Assembly: GCA_900770205.1 (NCBI GenBank) | Contig: CAAGJV010000165.1 | Span: 1 to 5,248, forward strand | DNA from: Desulfovibrionaceae bacterium | Lineage (GTDB): Bacteria; Desulfobacterota; Desulfovibrionia; Desulfovibrionales; Desulfovibrionaceae | DNA length: 5,248 nt | Direction: 5' to 3' | Shown here: positions 1 through 5,095 of the stretch, piece after piece | Position numbering within the stretch: position 1 is the stretch's first letter | Layout of the letters: each line of letters starts with the position of its first letter | Notes under the pieces: model-generated | Database searches by the model: none | Told to the model about the DNA's origin: nothing | The model's input: the letters and a program-made list of their open reading frames with translations, nothing else | Made by a program: the position numbers and the translations under genes

Positions 1-786
1 AAAGTCCTCATAGTCGGCAGAATTCACCGGGTCGATAATTTCGGCGCCTTCTACGCTTACGCCGAGTTCTGCGGCGCGGGCGCTGATCTTTTCGGCATTG
101 CCGAGCAGAATGATTTTCGCCACCTTGCGCTGAATGAGAATGGCGGCAGCCTGGATGAGCCTGTCTTCTTCGCCTTCGGGCAGAACGATGCGCATGGGGT
201 GCTTCTGGGCCTGCTCGATAAGGCCAAATTCAAAGAGGCGGGGAGTGACATGGCCGACGCATTCATCGAGAATGGCAGCGAAATCTTCGGCGCGGCTGCT
301 GACAGGGAAGGAGAAGTATGCGGCAACGGCCTTTTCGTCTTCAGCATTCATGCCGGAAAGGAAAACACCGAGCAGAGCTGTGCATTGCTCCTTCATGCGG
401 CACTGGAAAGTAGTGATGGTGGCGGCAACTTCTGCCGCAGAACAGCCTTCACCGGAGAGGGCAAGCACAACGGGCGCGCCGAGATTGGCGGATACGCATG
501 CGTTGAGGGCGTTTTCAAAGGCGGCATTCTTGCCGGCAAAGTCTGTTCCTTCACAGAGAACGAAGTCTGCTTTTGCGGCAGCAAGCTTATACTCGGCAAG
601 AACGGAGTCGATAAGTTCGTTGCCCTTGCCGCCGTTGATAAGTTCCATAGCTTTGTTGAGGCAGGGGAGGGGACGGAACAGAGCAGGGGCCTTGGCGGTC
701 CCCTGGATGAGGTTCATCAGACCGGCAACGGCTTCTGCCTTACCGGAGTTTGCCGCCAGAGCGGTGACAAAAAGCGTGCGTGCCAT
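1..786 (-). CDS. pta: Phosphate acetyltransferase, N-terminal part (runs off left edge)
   Basis: Phosphate acetyltransferase interconverts acetyl-CoA plus phosphate and acetyl phosphate plus CoA in the cytoplasm, usually paired with acetate kinase to make ATP from acetyl-CoA. Only the first 262 codons are present. Residues 1-145 resemble the BioD/P-loop-like N-terminal domain of long-form Pta: a degenerate P-loop (ANSGKAEA, residues 12-19), the FRPL motif at 37-40, and a DFVLCEGTDF stretch at 74-83. The catalytic PTA_PTB domain starts near residue 181 (TPRLFEFGLIEQA), followed by the highly typical RIVLPEGEEDR at 199-209. Start: the ATG at 784-786 has a strong Shine-Dalgarno (AAGGAGAG, complement of 791-798). 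Oddities: the catalytic domain begins about 200 residues earlier than in E. coli Pta, so the DRTGG domain seems to be missing, and the P-loop has Ala where Ser/Thr is expected. The family call is secure from the PTA_PTB motifs. Acetate kinase may lie downstream, outside the window. Confidence 0.93.
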   Translation of the reverse strand, partial: MARTLFVTALAANSGKAEAVAGLMNLIQGTAKAPALFRPLPCLNKAMELINGGKGNELIDSVLAEYKLAAAKADFVLCEGTDFAGKNAAFENALNACVSANLGAPVVLALSGEGCSAAEVAATITTFQCRMKEQCTALLGVFLSGMNAEDEKAVAAYFSFPVSSRAEDFAAILDECVGHVTPRLFEFGLIEQAQKHPMRIVLPEGEEDRLIQAAAILIQRKVAKIILLGNAEKISARAAELGVSVEGAEIIDPVNSADYEDF

Positions 787-1077
787 GATTCTCTCCTTAT
801 GATGAGAAATATTCAGCCGAACAAAATGCCGTTGAATGGCAGGCCCTCTTGGGAGGGCATATTCTTCCCCGCAGAAGCAGCGTGCGTTCAGAGAGAACGC
901 AGCTGGCACAGGGCAACTCCTGCTCCGGCGAAAGGCAGAGCAGGAAAGAAGGCGGTGTTATGGCCGCACCGGAGATTTGCTCCGCATGCGGAAAGGCTTT
1001 TCTTGCCGCCGGAAACAGTATGCGCAGGAAAAAGCAAAAACGCAAGGGGAGAGCGTATAATCTGACATAAAGCAGCA
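787..1077 (-). other. Hairpin-dense gene-free region, possible structured pta leader
   Basis: About 290 bases without a credible gene. They hold a run of short inverted repeats: 827-841 (TGCC/GGCA), 843-858 (GCCCTC, loop TTGG, GAGGGC), 883-901 (TGCGTTC, 5-nt loop, GAACGCA, extendable past a one-base bulge), 919-944 (CCTGCTC, 12-nt loop, GAGCAGG), 953-971 (CGGTG/CACCG), 970-984 (CGGAG/CTCCG) and the palindrome at 981-992. Read on the minus strand, this would be a long 5' leader of pta, and the hairpin nearest the gene is followed by TTTTGTT. I do not recognise a known riboswitch, 6S, SRP, tmRNA or RNase P signature. Open frames cross the region on both strands but show no family resemblance. 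Strand and function are inferred. Confidence 0.4.
981..992. repeat. Perfect 12-bp palindrome
   Basis: TCCGCATGCGGA is a perfect 12-bp inverted repeat with no spacer. Its left half also pairs with CGGAG at 970-974, so two alternative stems are possible in RNA. It could be a protein-binding site or part of the leader fold. Nothing in the sequence decides between these. Confidence 0.5.
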
Positions 1078-1079
1078 TG

Positions 1080-1118
1080 AGAAATTATCATAAATTTCTA
1101 TATTTTTATAAATAAAAA
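1080..1118. repeat. Two AT-rich inverted repeats in the divergent promoter region
   Basis: AGAAATT at 1080-1086 pairs with AATTTCT at 1093-1099 across 6 bases. TTTTTAT at 1103-1109 pairs with ATAAAAA at 1112-1118 across 2 bases. Both overlap the candidate pta promoter and could be regulator sites, but low-complexity AT sequence often produces such repeats by chance. Confidence 0.3.
1084..1112 (-). promoter_or_regulatory. Candidate sigma70-type promoter for pta
   Basis: On the minus strand, a -35-like TTTATA (complement of 1107-1112) is followed after 17 bases by a -10-like GATAAT (complement of 1084-1089, 5 of 6 to consensus). Transcription would start near 1077 and give a leader of about 290 bases before the pta ATG at 786. 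The region is very AT-rich, so chance matches are likely. A plus-strand TATAAT at 1056-1061 has no good -35 partner. Confidence 0.3.
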
Positions 1119-1153
1119 CATAAAGATAGCATATAGTTTGCAGAAAAGGAGAA

Positions 1154-1175
1154 AAATTGTTTGATTGATCAATTT
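1154..1175. promoter_or_regulatory. Candidate operator palindrome upstream of the MATE-dtxR operon
   Basis: ATTGATCAAT at 1164-1173 is a perfect 10-bp palindrome. It lies within an overlapping inverted repeat, AAATTG (1154-1159) and CAATTT (1170-1175). It sits about 110 bases before the MATE start, a plausible place for a regulator site, possibly for the DtxR-like protein of the same operon. It does not match the classical DtxR, MntR or Fur box, so the regulator is unknown. Confidence 0.3.
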
Positions 1176-1219
1176 AATTTTATTTCGAGTATGGTGTCCT
1201 CCTGCCGCGGAGAAACTCA

Positions 1220-1249
1220 TTGACAGAAATAAAAAGTTTTATCAATAAA
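1220..1249 (+). promoter_or_regulatory. Candidate promoter for the MATE-dtxR operon
   Basis: A perfect -35 hexamer TTGACA at 1220-1225 is followed after 18 bases by AATAAA at 1244-1249 (4 of 6 to the -10 consensus) in an AT-rich run. Initiation would fall near 1256, leaving a leader of about 30 bases with AAAAGG at 1270-1275 before the ATG at 1286. The same TTG could instead be read as an upstream start codon of the exporter; both cannot be the main signal. Confidence 0.4.
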
Positions 1250-1268
1250 ACTATGAGCGACAGAAATA
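1222..1268 (+). repeat. Direct repeat GACAGAAATA, two copies
   Basis: GACAGAAATA occurs at 1222-1231 and again at 1259-1268, each followed by a similar purine run (AAAAG or GAAAAG). The copies are 37 bases apart start to start, one at the candidate -35 box and one just before the exporter start. They could be a tandem regulator site, a small local duplication, or chance. Confidence 0.45.
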
Positions 1269-1285
1269 GAAAAGGTCAATTTTGT

Positions 1286-2650
1286 ATGAAATCATCCTCT
1301 CCTCCCTCCGCACGAGAGCTTTTTCTTCTTACTCTCCCTCAGATGGGGCTTATGCTCTGCCATCTTTTCATAGGCATGACAGATACCTGGGCTGCAGGCA
1401 GGCTGGATGTTTCCGTTCAGGCTTCCATAGGCATTGTGGTGCAGGTGTTTGCCCTTCTTATGCTTCTTACCTCGTTTATAGGCAGCGGATGCATGGCCAC
1501 AGTCAGCCAGTCTCTGGGAGCGGGGCTGCGCAGGCGGGCCGACCGTTATGCCGGGCTCATCATCATGCTTTCCTGCACTGCGGGCACTTTCATCGCCGTG
1601 CTGGCATTTTTCTGCATGCCGCTTTTTTTTGAAGCCCTGGTCATCTCTCCGGATCTGCGGCCAGCGCTGGAGACATTTTTTGTTCCCTACTGCTGCCAGC
1701 TTCCGTTCTACTATGTGCTTATCATGGTAAATTCCGTATTCCGTGCACATAAGAAGGTAATGCTTCCTTTGGCAACGCTCCTTGGTATGAGTACAGTCAA
1801 TTTTGTGGGGGATCTGGGCTTCGGGCTGGGGTGGTTCGGGTTTCCGGCATACGGGGCGGCAGGCATTGCCTGGACAACGTTTTTCTGTGCGCTTCTCGGT
1901 TTTTTTGCCAATGCTTTTCTTGCCTGCTCTTACGGGCTGCTGGGAAGAGACTCCTTTGCTCCCTGGCGCTGGAATCGCCGTGCCATGCCCTATCTCTTCA
2001 GAGTAGGGTTGCCCTCTGCCGCCGGAAATATCATTTCCCAGCTTGGAAACCTTGTCACCCTGGCCATTGTTGGAATGGTGCCTTATGAAAGCGCTGTTAT
2101 TCTGGCTGGAATGAGCGTGGGGGCGCGCGTGCATTCCATGCTTATGTTTCCTCTTGGAGCGCTCAATATGTCCATGGTGATTTTCAGCGGCTATATGCTT
2201 GGCGGCGGACAGCGTGAAGGGCTTTATGCGTTCGGGCTCAGATCTGCATACATGACGGCGCTTCTTCTTATTCCTCCCTCTCTTCTGCTCTGTTTTTTCC
2301 GGGAATCATGCGCCTCGTTTTTTTCTGCTGATGCGGAAGTTCTGGAACAAGCCTCTCTTTTTCTTGTCTTTGCCTGCATGAGCGGCCCCTTATCGGCAAT
2401 GACGGGGGTGTGGAACGGTGTGTTTTCCGGGGCAGGGGCAACCATACTTTCCTGCCGCATCGGCGTCATAACATGCTGGGCTGTTCATATTCCTCTGGCC
2501 TGGCTTCTCGGCATTGGCCTGGGGGGAGGCCCTGTTGGCATCTATGGAGCGGGCTTTCTGGCCCAATGTGCGGCCTTTGCCTGGACTATGCTGCTTTTCC
2601 GGAAGAAAAAATGGCTTGAATACGGCCTTATTAAACGGCAGACTGCGTGA
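1286..2650 (+). CDS. MATE-family multidrug/organic cation exporter
   Basis: An inner-membrane secondary transporter of the MATE family (12 helices), which exports drugs, dyes or metabolites in exchange for Na+ or H+; the substrate cannot be read from sequence. The product is 454 residues, normal for the family, and strongly hydrophobic throughout. It has the typical twofold layout: an N-lobe opening with LTLPQMGLML (Pro18) and IGMTDTWAAGRL, and a C-lobe opening with LFRVGLPSAAGN (Pro243) in the matching position. The tail is basic (RKKKWLEYGLIKR). The ATG at 1286 was chosen because it sits about a dozen residues before the first helix, as in relatives, and has AAAAGG at 1270-1275. In-frame alternatives are ATG 1253 (no Shine-Dalgarno) and TTG 1220 (GGAG at 1209-1212), which would give 476 residues with a polar, unfamiliar extension. 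The gene is followed after 15 bases by a DtxR-like regulator, so the two are probably one operon. Confidence 0.9.
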   Translation: MKSSSPPSARELFLLTLPQMGLMLCHLFIGMTDTWAAGRLDVSVQASIGIVVQVFALLMLLTSFIGSGCMATVSQSLGAGLRRRADRYAGLIIMLSCTAGTFIAVLAFFCMPLFFEALVISPDLRPALETFFVPYCCQLPFYYVLIMVNSVFRAHKKVMLPLATLLGMSTVNFVGDLGFGLGWFGFPAYGAAGIAWTTFFCALLGFFANAFLACSYGLLGRDSFAPWRWNRRAMPYLFRVGLPSAAGNIISQLGNLVTLAIVGMVPYESAVILAGMSVGARVHSMLMFPLGALNMSMVIFSGYMLGGGQREGLYAFGLRSAYMTALLLIPPSLLLCFFRESCASFFSADAEVLEQASLFLVFACMSGPLSAMTGVWNGVFSGAGATILSCRIGVITCWAVHIPLAWLLGIGLGGGPVGIYGAGFLAQCAAFAWTMLLFRKKKWLEYGLIKRQTA

Positions 2651-2665
2651 AAAGCCGGAGGCAGT

Positions 2666-3223
2666 ATGGCAGAAAATCACGTTGAGGAAGCTTTTCCTCC
2701 TGTTCAGGAAAGAAAGCTTTCGCCTGTTCTTGAAAATTATCTGGAGATCATATTCCGGGAGGAATCATGCAAAGGCGCAGCCCGTGCAAAATCCATAGCG
2801 GAGCATGCCGGCGTGAGCCGCTGTACGGTGACCAGTACATTGAAAACGCTGAAAGGCATGGGCCTTGTGGAATACGAGCCGTACAGCCTTATTCATCTTA
2901 CGGAAGAGGGCAGGAGGATCGGCCGCGATATCTTCCACAGGCATGCCGTGTTCCGGGAGTTTTTTCTTCATGTGCTGCATCTTCCCGAAGAGCAGGCCGA
3001 TGCTGTAGCCTGTGAGATGGAACACATCACGCCGCCGGATGTGGTGCGCCGGCTCGGGCAGTTCGTTCTCTTCATTCGTTCCAGCGAGATATGCCGGAAC
3101 TGGCAGGATGAGTACGAGCAAAAGAAGCCCGTCTTTCTTAAATTGATGGAAGACGCCTGGGATGCCATGGGGCGGCTTGATATACGCGAAGAGGCCAGAG
3201 AACTGGCCAGAAAATACCGCTGA
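2666..3223 (+). CDS. DtxR/MntR-family metal-dependent transcriptional regulator
   Basis: A cytoplasmic metalloregulator of 185 residues that, by family, binds Fe(II) or Mn(II) and then represses or modulates metal-homeostasis genes. A winged helix-turn-helix lies at about 20-90 (LSPVLENYLEIIF, then AKSIAEHAGVSRCTVTSTLKTL). The metal-binding and dimerisation domain follows at about 91-150, with RH at 92-93 and the diagnostic CEMEH at 116-120, equivalent to Cys102-x-x-Glu105-His106 of DtxR. The first metal ligand position is Asn24, where DtxR has Met10 and MntR has Asp8; Glu27 matches MntR Glu11. No SH3-like third domain is present, and the tail (150-185) is charged and helical-looking. The ATG at 2666 has GGAGG at 2657-2661, a short 4-base spacing. 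The gene lies 15 bases after the MATE exporter, so it is probably co-transcribed, and it converges on tonB. Whether it prefers iron or manganese is undecided. Confidence 0.88.
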   Translation: MAENHVEEAFPPVQERKLSPVLENYLEIIFREESCKGAARAKSIAEHAGVSRCTVTSTLKTLKGMGLVEYEPYSLIHLTEEGRRIGRDIFHRHAVFREFFLHVLHLPEEQADAVACEMEHITPPDVVRRLGQFVLFIRSSEICRNWQDEYEQKKPVFLKLMEDAWDAMGRLDIREEARELARKYR

Positions 3224-3241
3224 GCAAACGGGAACGGCAGA

Positions 3242-3268
3242 AGGCTTCCTCCTTGAAAGGAGGAGCCT
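3242..3268. terminator. Strong hairpin between convergent operons
   Basis: AGGC-T-TCCTCCT at 3242-3253 pairs with AGGAGGA-GCCT at 3258-3268 across a TGAA loop, with one bulged base. The stem is about 11 bp. It lies 18 bases after the dtxR-like stop and 20 bases beyond the tonB stop, so it could end both transcripts. No U-tract follows on either strand, so it may act as a 3' end stabiliser or need Rho rather than being a classical intrinsic terminator. Confidence 0.6.
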
Positions 3269-3288
3269 GAGCCATGGATGCTTCCCGA

Positions 3289-4083
3289 TTATTTGTCTGT
3301 AAGATGATAATGCACGGGAACAAGAACTTCGAGCCTGCCCGGAGATCCGACATAAAGCCCCAGAAGCTTTTTTCCAAGATTTGCGGCGGCGGCATCGAGC
3401 ACGGTGCTTCCTGATTTTGCATGAAGGGTGCATGCCGTAACGGTTCCTTCCGGCCCGATGCTGACTTTGAGCATGCAGGTTCCTTCCGCCCCGCTTCTGC
3501 GCCCCGCCCTGGGGTAGCGCTTATGTTTTTCCATGGCCTGGGCGATGGCGGCCAGAACGGAAGATTCCCTTTTGGGGGAGGCTTCCGCCGCATGGGAAGA
3601 AACAGCGCTTGCTTCATGCTGCCCCAACGACGACAGGGAAGGTTCCTCCGCTTTTTTTTCCGGTGCGGCATTCTGCACGGCAGGAGCTTTTCTTATCTTT
3701 TTTTTCGGAGTGGTTTTAACCGGTTTCTCCTTGACGGGGGGAGTAGGCAGAGGTTCCGGCTGCACCTGGGGGGAAGGTTCTTCCACCTTCTTCTCTTCCG
3801 GAATGATGACTTCCGAATTTTCAGCAAGGATTTTTTCTTTCTCTGCTTTTACCTCCTGCAGGGGGGGAAGATGCTCCATAACCATAACCATGCGCTGGTT
3901 AAAGGCAGGGAGGGATATAGTCCTGTGCCGTGGCATGGAAGGCAGAAGCAAAAGCAGGGAAAGCAGCCCGATAAGCCCGAAAAAGGCGGTACTGCGGCTG
4001 TACTTCTGCGCTTTTCTGCCGTAGGCAGACCATGGGCGGCAAATCGCCTCAGTGCTGCTTGTCGGGCTGGGTGCTGATAACAA
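3289..4083 (-). CDS. tonB: TonB energy-transducing protein
   Basis: TonB spans the periplasm and passes energy from ExbB-ExbD to outer-membrane receptors for iron complexes, haem or cobalamin. The 264-residue product has a cytoplasmic start (1-30), one membrane anchor at about 33-50 (AFFGLIGLLSLLLLLPSM), a Pro/Lys/Glu-rich periplasmic spacer at about 72-170 (TPPVKEKPVKTTPKKK and others), and a C-terminal TonB domain at about 176-262 (RYPRAGRRSGAEG, then VSIGPEGTV, KSGSTVLDAAAANL and VPVHYHL). The TTG start at 4081-4083 was chosen because no in-frame ATG precedes the anchor and AAGGGGA lies about 6 bases upstream of it. It overlaps the end of exbD by 35 bases, suggesting translational coupling. 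Oddities: the anchor lacks the His (and SxxxH pattern) of E. coli TonB, and the spacer is encoded with two A8 runs (3652-3659, 3698-3705) and several C6-C7 runs. Confidence 0.92.
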   Translation of the reverse strand: MLSAPSPTSSTEAICRPWSAYGRKAQKYSRSTAFFGLIGLLSLLLLLPSMPRHRTISLPAFNQRMVMVMEHLPPLQEVKAEKEKILAENSEVIIPEEKKVEEPSPQVQPEPLPTPPVKEKPVKTTPKKKIRKAPAVQNAAPEKKAEEPSLSSLGQHEASAVSSHAAEASPKRESSVLAAIAQAMEKHKRYPRAGRRSGAEGTCMLKVSIGPEGTVTACTLHAKSGSTVLDAAAANLGKKLLGLYVGSPGRLEVLVPVHYHLTDK

Positions 4084-4435
4084 AGTGTTCCCCTTTTTTG
4101 ACTTTGGCGATGTCTACAACAGCAATGAAGGCATCGAACGGCGCTTTCTTATCGACATGGAGGTTGAGCAGAAAGTCTGGCTTTTCCTCCAGGATGGCGG
4201 GAAGATCGCTTTTTTCTATGGTGCGCCCTTCGTAGTGGAGGGAGCCATCGGCCATGATGGAGATGATCTGCTCCTGCCGCACTTTTGAAGGCGCGGCGTT
4301 CTCTGCTGCTGGCAGAACGATATCGAGAACAGGGCGGCTGAAGGTGGTTGTCATAATGAAAAAGATGAGCAGCATGAAGATAACATCGATAAGGGGAGTC
4401 AGATCCACATTCGGTTCTTCGTCGAAATCAAGCAT
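4049..4435 (-). CDS. exbD: ExbD/TolR-family biopolymer transport protein
   Basis: ExbD is the single-helix partner of ExbB in the proton-driven motor that energises TonB. The 128-residue product has a short cytoplasmic start (MLDFDEEPNVD), one membrane helix at about 14-32 (PLIDVIFMLLIFFIMTTTF) and a periplasmic domain at about 45-120. Asp17 in the LTPLIDV motif matches the essential Asp25 of E. coli ExbD. The ATG at 4433-4435 was chosen over an upstream in-frame ATG at 4528 because it gives the normal family length and has AAGGAAGA just upstream (complement of about 4441-4448); the upstream extension is the exbB coding region in another frame. It overlaps exbB by 8 bases and tonB by 35. Assignment to ExbD rather than TolR rests on the adjoining tonB. 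Confidence 0.93.
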   Translation of the reverse strand: MLDFDEEPNVDLTPLIDVIFMLLIFFIMTTTFSRPVLDIVLPAAENAAPSKVRQEQIISIMADGSLHYEGRTIEKSDLPAILEEKPDFLLNLHVDKKAPFDAFIAVVDIAKVKKGEHFVISTQPDKQH

Positions 4436-5072
4436 AGAGATCTTCCTTCTCTTCGCTGACGGGAGATTCGGTTCCATGCCTTTTGCGCACATATTCCAGC
4501 GCACGGTAGCTGTACTCCACGGCCTCAATATGGAAGCCCTTGAAGCGAAGCATAAGGAAGTAATAGACCATGAGAGAAGGTATGGAGACGCACAGGCCCA
4601 TGATGGTGGTCATAAGGGCCTCGCCGATGCCGTTCGCCAGCAGAGAGGCATCGGGTACGGCACTCTGGGAAATGGTCTGGAATATGGTGACCATGCCGAA
4701 TATGGTTCCAAGCAGGCCAAGCATGGGAGACATGACGGAGATGAGCCGCAGGTAGCATATCTCCCGTGTGACCTGCTCGAAGTTTCTGTGGAAGAGGTAG
4801 GCCACTTCGGCGCGGATATCCTTGGAATGGCCGGCATGGGTATGCACGATGTCCTGCACGATGCAGGAGAGAGGGTTGTCTCCCGCGCTGTCCATACATT
4901 CTTTGCTGAAACTGCACTGCTCGATATCCGGGTAATGGCGCCTGAAGTCGCGCCAGACAATATGCAGGTAGACGTAGTTTTTGATCGCAAAGTATACCGC
5001 CGCGCAGGCCACGATGGCGATGGCACAGCCGGCCGGGCCGATATGTCTGTAGATTTCCGCTGCGTTAAGCAT
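4428..5072 (-). CDS. exbB: ExbB/TolQ/MotA-family proton channel protein
   Basis: ExbB forms the inner-membrane oligomer around ExbD and carries the proton flow that powers TonB. The 214-residue product has three helices in the family's arrangement: TM1 at about 13-31 (PAGCAIAIVACAAVYFAI), a long cytoplasmic loop (32-107), TM2 at about 110-132 (MSPMLGLLGTIFGMVTIF) and TM3 at about 149-173 (IGEALMTTIMGLCVSIPSLM), then a charged tail. Glu151 in TM3 lies where E. coli ExbB has Glu176, and Thr123 and Thr155-156 supply the usual pore-lining hydroxyls. The ATG at 5070-5072 has GGAAAG about 8 bases upstream. Its stop overlaps the exbD start by 8 bases. It follows the preceding partial gene after 23 bases, so all four minus-strand genes probably share a transcript whose promoter is outside the window. 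Confidence 0.92.
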   Translation of the reverse strand: MLNAAEIYRHIGPAGCAIAIVACAAVYFAIKNYVYLHIVWRDFRRHYPDIEQCSFSKECMDSAGDNPLSCIVQDIVHTHAGHSKDIRAEVAYLFHRNFEQVTREICYLRLISVMSPMLGLLGTIFGMVTIFQTISQSAVPDASLLANGIGEALMTTIMGLCVSIPSLMVYYFLMLRFKGFHIEAVEYSYRALEYVRKRHGTESPVSEEKEDLYA

Positions 5073-5095
5073 AGCTCTTTCCGTTTTCCTGGGGA

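Noticed and set aside
1056..1061. Perfect plus-strand TATAAT
   Set aside because: No acceptable -35 hexamer lies 16-18 bases upstream, so it is not called as a promoter.
199..1065. Long plus-strand open frame across the pta region and into the intergenic region
   Set aside because: It lies antisense to the clearly identified pta coding region for most of its length, and its product has no recognisable domain; it is a by-product of pta codon use.
849..1070. Plus-strand 73-codon frame with a single CxxC (EICSACGKAF)
   Set aside because: One CxxC pair and a basic tail are not enough for a zinc-binding protein; the start is a TTG with no Shine-Dalgarno.
797..1078. Minus-strand 93-codon open frame upstream of pta
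   Set aside because: The Cys/Pro/Leu-rich product resembles no family, and the region is better explained by inverted repeats.
1080..1112. Possible Fur box in the AT-rich region (GATAAT with flanks)
   Set aside because: Only about half of the 19 consensus positions match, no better than expected in AT-rich DNA.
1292..2134. Long minus-strand open frame inside the exporter gene
   Set aside because: It is antisense to a confident MATE coding region, and its His/Lys/Gln-rich product is the expected complement of hydrophobic codons.
3138..3671. Minus-strand 177-codon frame spanning the tonB 3' half and the dtxR-like 3' end
   Set aside because: It is an alternative frame of tonB; the real frame has a full TonB C-terminal domain.
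4436..4528. Upstream start for exbD at 4528
   Set aside because: The extension is exbB coding sequence in another frame and makes the protein longer than its family; ATG 4435 has a good ribosome site.
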